Origin: a virus
Direction: 5' to 3' (one strand)
IMG/VR virus record: IMGVR_UViG_3300025117_000050
Location: 32,702 to 96,701 of that record
DNA: 64,000 nt
Part shown: positions 61,302-64,000 of the stretch, one piece after another
Layout: each line of letters opens with the position of its first letter
Numbering within the stretch: the stretch's first letter is position 1
The notes under the pieces: generated by a model
The model's database searches: none
What the model saw: only the letters and a program-made list of their open reading frames with translations
What the model was told of the DNA's origin: nothing
Program-made: the position numbers and the translations under genes

Positions 61302-63642
61302 TAATGGTAATGGAATAATAAAAGTTGAAGCAAGACATGAATTTACTCTCTTCCCTAAATACCCTATTGTATTGGGGAAGGGAGATGATAATTATGGAAT
61401 TGTTAAATGGTCTATTTCAAATGTGATTGAAGGTGAACCAATTGCTGATAAAAATGATTGTATTACTGTGACTGGTGGTTATGATGAAGAAATAGACAGT
61501 TTGAAAACTTATACTATATTAGCAAAAGAAATTGAACATTCTCAATATGGGAAACAATATCAACTTATTTTTATTGGAGAAATATTAGATTTATCCAATG
61601 TAGGGAATCAAAAAGCATTTTTAAAAACATTCCTTACAACTGGTCAAATAAATGAAATGTTTAAAGTATTGGAAAATCCTCTAAAAACTATTCAAGAACA
61701 TGATATTGAATCTTTAAAAAAAGTACATGGCGTAGGTGACTATATAAGTGAAACAATAATAAGAAGATATGAGAAAACCAAAGATTATTGTAATGTTTAT
61801 TTAGAATTAGATGAATTAGGTTTAACTCCTAACTTTATTCAAAAATTAATAAGTAAATATCATAATCCAAATAAAATAATTAAAATAGTAAAAGAAAATC
61901 CATATCAGCTAAGTTTTGATATTGAGGGAATAGGTTTTAAAAATGCTGATAAAATTGCTTTAAAAAATGGCATGAATGAAAAATCACCAGAAAGAATAAA
62001 AGGGTATATTAATTATTTATTAAATGAATTAGGGGAAAAAGGAAATTCTTTTATTACTGCTGGAGAATTAGCTGCATATATATACGATGAATTTGATGGA
62101 ATGGAAAATATTGTTGAAGTTTACATAGACGAAGAAGGGAATAAAACTACTAATATTGGAGTAGCAATTGAAGAATTAGAAAATAAAAATATAATAATAA
62201 TGGAGAAAAATGAAAAGAAAACGCAAAGAAGAGTGTATCTAAAGAAATATTGGGATTTAGAAAATGCAGTTGCTAAAGAATTGAAAAGAATAGGGAATGC
62301 TAAAAATGAATTTGAATTTATTGATTGGCAAGATGTAGTTAAAAATCAAGAATTAAAACAAGGATGGAAATTTACAGACGAGCAAAGGGAAGGTATTAAA
62401 GAATGTTTAGATAATCAAATAATATTTATTACAGGATTGCCAGGTTCAGGTAAATCAAGTGTTCTTACAGGTGTATTGCAAGCACTAAGATGTTATGAAG
62501 GTAAATATTCTTTTGCTCAATGTGCATTAGCAGGTCGTGCAGGTGCTAGAATGCAAGAAATCACAGGTGAGGAAGGAAGTACCATATATAGGTTGCTAGG
62601 CTATAAACCAGGGAAAGGTTTTAAATTTAATAAAGGAAATAAATTGCCATATGACATCATAATTCTTGATGAAATTTCTTTAGTAGGTGGAGAAATATTC
62701 TTATCGTTAATAGAAGCAATTAAAACAGGATCAAAATTAATTTTATTAGGTGATATGCATCAATTAAGTGCTATTGGATGCATGAATTTGGCAGAAGATA
62801 TGTATAATTCAAAATATATTAAAGTTGTTGAATTAACTAAAATACATCGACAAGCACAAAAATCAGGCATTATTGTTGCTGCACGTAATATTAAAGACAA
62901 TGAAAAAATATTTGACAATGATTTTACTGGTAAATTAACTATAGGTGAATTACAAGATATGCATTTCTCTATACATCAAGATAAAGATGAAATAAGAAAA
63001 GATGTAATTGAACACTTTAAAAATTATTGGAATAGTGATCTTGTTAATGATATTATGGATATTCAAATTTTAGTTCCTGTAAAAGAAAGAGGAGATACAT
63101 GTGTATTTAATTTAAATTCAGATATACAAGAGATATATAATCCTCCACATAGAAGTAAAGCAGAATTCAATATTAAAATTGATAAAGAAAAATCCTTTAT
63201 TCTTAGAGTAGGGGATAAAGTAATGAATTTAAAAAATAATTATAAATTGTTTAATACTAAAGGAGAAGAAGCATTTGTTTTTAATGGATGGATAGGAACA
63301 TTAGAAACAATTAATACATGGAATAGTTCTGCTATTATATATTTTCCTATTATAAATGACAGAGTAATTTTTGATTATAGCACTCTAAAAGAAAATATAA
63401 CATTAGGTTACTCTAGTACAATTCATAAGATGCAAGGATCTAGTGCTAAAGTAATTATAGGTGCAATTGATTATTCAACACCTCCTAATATGAGAGTAAA
63501 AGAATTAGTATATACATTATTAACTAGAGCAGAAAAAGAATGTGTTCTAATCGGTCAAAATAAAGCAATTAATGAAGCAATAAAAACAAGTGGGATATCA
63601 TATAAACAAACATTTTTATGTGAATTATTAGATGCTGCCTAA
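61288..63642 (+). CDS. recD2: RecD2-like SF1B helicase
   Basis: 784 residues, about the length of RecD2. It overlaps dnaE by 14 bases. N-terminal OB-like region and helix-hairpin-helix units (VHGVGDYISETI, IEGIGFKNADKIA, about 145-230). Then Walker A FITGLPGSGKSS (about 378-389), Walker B IILDEISLVGG, GDMHQLSAIG, HRQAQKSGI and the UvrD_C-like ending STIHKMQGSSAKVII plus TLLTRAEKE. It is a 5' to 3' helicase for repair or replication restart. All motifs are intact. Confidence 0.9.
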   Translation: MNLNNNGNGIIKVEARHEFTLFPKYPIVLGKGDDNYGIVKWSISNVIEGEPIADKNDCITVTGGYDEEIDSLKTYTILAKEIEHSQYGKQYQLIFIGEILDLSNVGNQKAFLKTFLTTGQINEMFKVLENPLKTIQEHDIESLKKVHGVGDYISETIIRRYEKTKDYCNVYLELDELGLTPNFIQKLISKYHNPNKIIKIVKENPYQLSFDIEGIGFKNADKIALKNGMNEKSPERIKGYINYLLNELGEKGNSFITAGELAAYIYDEFDGMENIVEVYIDEEGNKTTNIGVAIEELENKNIIIMEKNEKKTQRRVYLKKYWDLENAVAKELKRIGNAKNEFEFIDWQDVVKNQELKQGWKFTDEQREGIKECLDNQIIFITGLPGSGKSSVLTGVLQALRCYEGKYSFAQCALAGRAGARMQEITGEEGSTIYRLLGYKPGKGFKFNKGNKLPYDIIILDEISLVGGEIFLSLIEAIKTGSKLILLGDMHQLSAIGCMNLAEDMYNSKYIKVVELTKIHRQAQKSGIIVAARNIKDNEKIFDNDFTGKLTIGELQDMHFSIHQDKDEIRKDVIEHFKNYWNSDLVNDIMDIQILVPVKERGDTCVFNLNSDIQEIYNPPHRSKAEFNIKIDKEKSFILRVGDKVMNLKNNYKLFNTKGEEAFVFNGWIGTLETINTWNSSAIIYFPIINDRVIFDYSTLKENITLGYSSTIHKMQGSSAKVIIGAIDYSTPPNMRVKELVYTLLTRAEKECVLIGQNKAINEAIKTSGISYKQTFLCELLDAA

Positions 63643-63669
63643 AAAATTAACAAAATATAAAAATAAATA

Positions 63670-63698
63670 TTGACAAACAAATCGGAAACAATTATAAT
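63670..63698 (+). promoter_or_regulatory. Consensus promoter
   Basis: TTGACA (63670-63675), 17-base spacer, TATAAT (63693-63698), a perfect match 28 bases after the helicase stop. Confidence 0.75.
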
Positions 63699-63707
63699 AA
63701 TACCCAA

Positions 63708-63756
63708 GGGAAGAGATAAAATCCATAATTAATTTTAAACACAACAATCTCTTCCC
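63708..63756 (+). promoter_or_regulatory. Stem-loop at the 5' end of the mRNA
   Basis: gggaagagat pairs with atctcttccc (10 bp) with a 29-base loop. It starts within about 10 bases of the predicted transcription start, so it would form the very 5' end of the message and may stabilise it. Confidence 0.55.
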
Positions 63757-63785
63757 AAAATAAAATATTAAAAGGAGAATATATA

Positions 63786-64000
63786 ATGAAATATAAATAC
63801 AATGATTTAATATATATTAAAAATGGTCAAATGTTAGGTAGATTTTTATTATACAGAGAAGACAAAAAGACAATTCTCGTTGAAAGAATACTATCTAATA
63901 GTTATTTTGGAGGAGGATATAGTGATAAAATAGTAGAAATATCTGAGAAATATGACATATTAACAAATAAAGAAGATATTAAAATTGATTTTGAAATTAA
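63786..64000 (+). CDS. Start of a gene running out of the window
   Basis: ATG with aaaaggag upstream; 71 codons visible (MKYKYNDLIYIKNGQMLG and onward), no stop before the edge. It has its own promoter and 5' hairpin. Function unknown. Confidence 0.6.
   Translation, partial: MKYKYNDLIYIKNGQMLGRFLLYREDKKTILVERILSNSYFGGGYSDKIVEISEKYDILTNKEDIKIDFEI

Noticed and set aside
1-64000. tRNA or rRNA genes
   Set aside because: No cloverleaf with a GTTCRA-type T-loop and no rRNA-like stretch was noticed. The reading was by eye, so a tRNA scan could still find a divergent one.

Overview
The window reads as about 64 kb from a large, low-GC (roughly a quarter G+C), SPbeta-like temperate phage or phage-like plasmid of a Firmicute, most likely Clostridium or a close relative. 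The reasons are strong AGGAGG ribosome sites, sigma-A style promoters, dense one-strand packing of small phage ORFs, a clostridial-type AgrD peptide (W-x-F-x-QPK-x-P core), and a replication block in the order SSB-like, Sak4-like ATPase, DnaB, primase, RecJ-like, DnaE. That order resembles the yorF to yorL block of Bacillus phage SPbeta (recalled, not aligned here). No capsid, portal, terminase, lysis or functional integrase gene is visible, so this is the early/replication and decision part of a larger genome.

Layout. 0-6.8 kb: small early genes, many zinc-ribbon proteins, a Pth2-like hydrolase and a metallophosphoesterase. 6.8-16.6 kb: a regulatory region with a MazF/PemK-like protein, a repeat-rich homing endonuclease, a DUF5317-like membrane protein, an orphan multi-pass receptor-like protein, AgrD, a helix-turn-helix-MazF fusion, AgrB, then a DGQHR-like protein, an MrpR-like (catalytically dead integrase fold) repressor and a DUF4046/homing-associated-repeat protein. 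16.6-38 kb: one broken minus-strand gene, a 400-base spacer, then many small accessory genes (a striking number broken by one stop codon or one-base frameshift), a DNA methyltransferase plus SF2 helicase pair, and two lipoproteins. 38-47 kb: RNA ligase, unknown genes, NAD-dependent DNA ligase and a second free-standing homing endonuclease. 47-63.6 kb: the replication/recombination block (SSB-like, Sak4-like, DnaB, primase, RecJ-like, DnaE, RecD2-like).

Two things stand out. First, an Agr-type peptide signalling module (AgrD and AgrB, with a receptor-like protein lacking a kinase) sits immediately upstream of the MrpR-like repressor cassette, the neighbourhood where SPbeta phages carry the arbitrium system. 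I infer that this phage may use a secreted, processed AgrD peptide for its lysis-lysogeny decision. Second, dnaB is interrupted twice: by an endonuclease-containing intein inside the Walker A motif, and by a group I intron carrying a second LAGLIDADG endonuclease.

At least twelve small genes between 0.9 and 37.7 kb are broken by a single stop codon or single-base frameshift, whereas I see none broken between 38 and 63.6 kb. All functional statements rest on motifs read by eye; no alignments or structure predictions were run.
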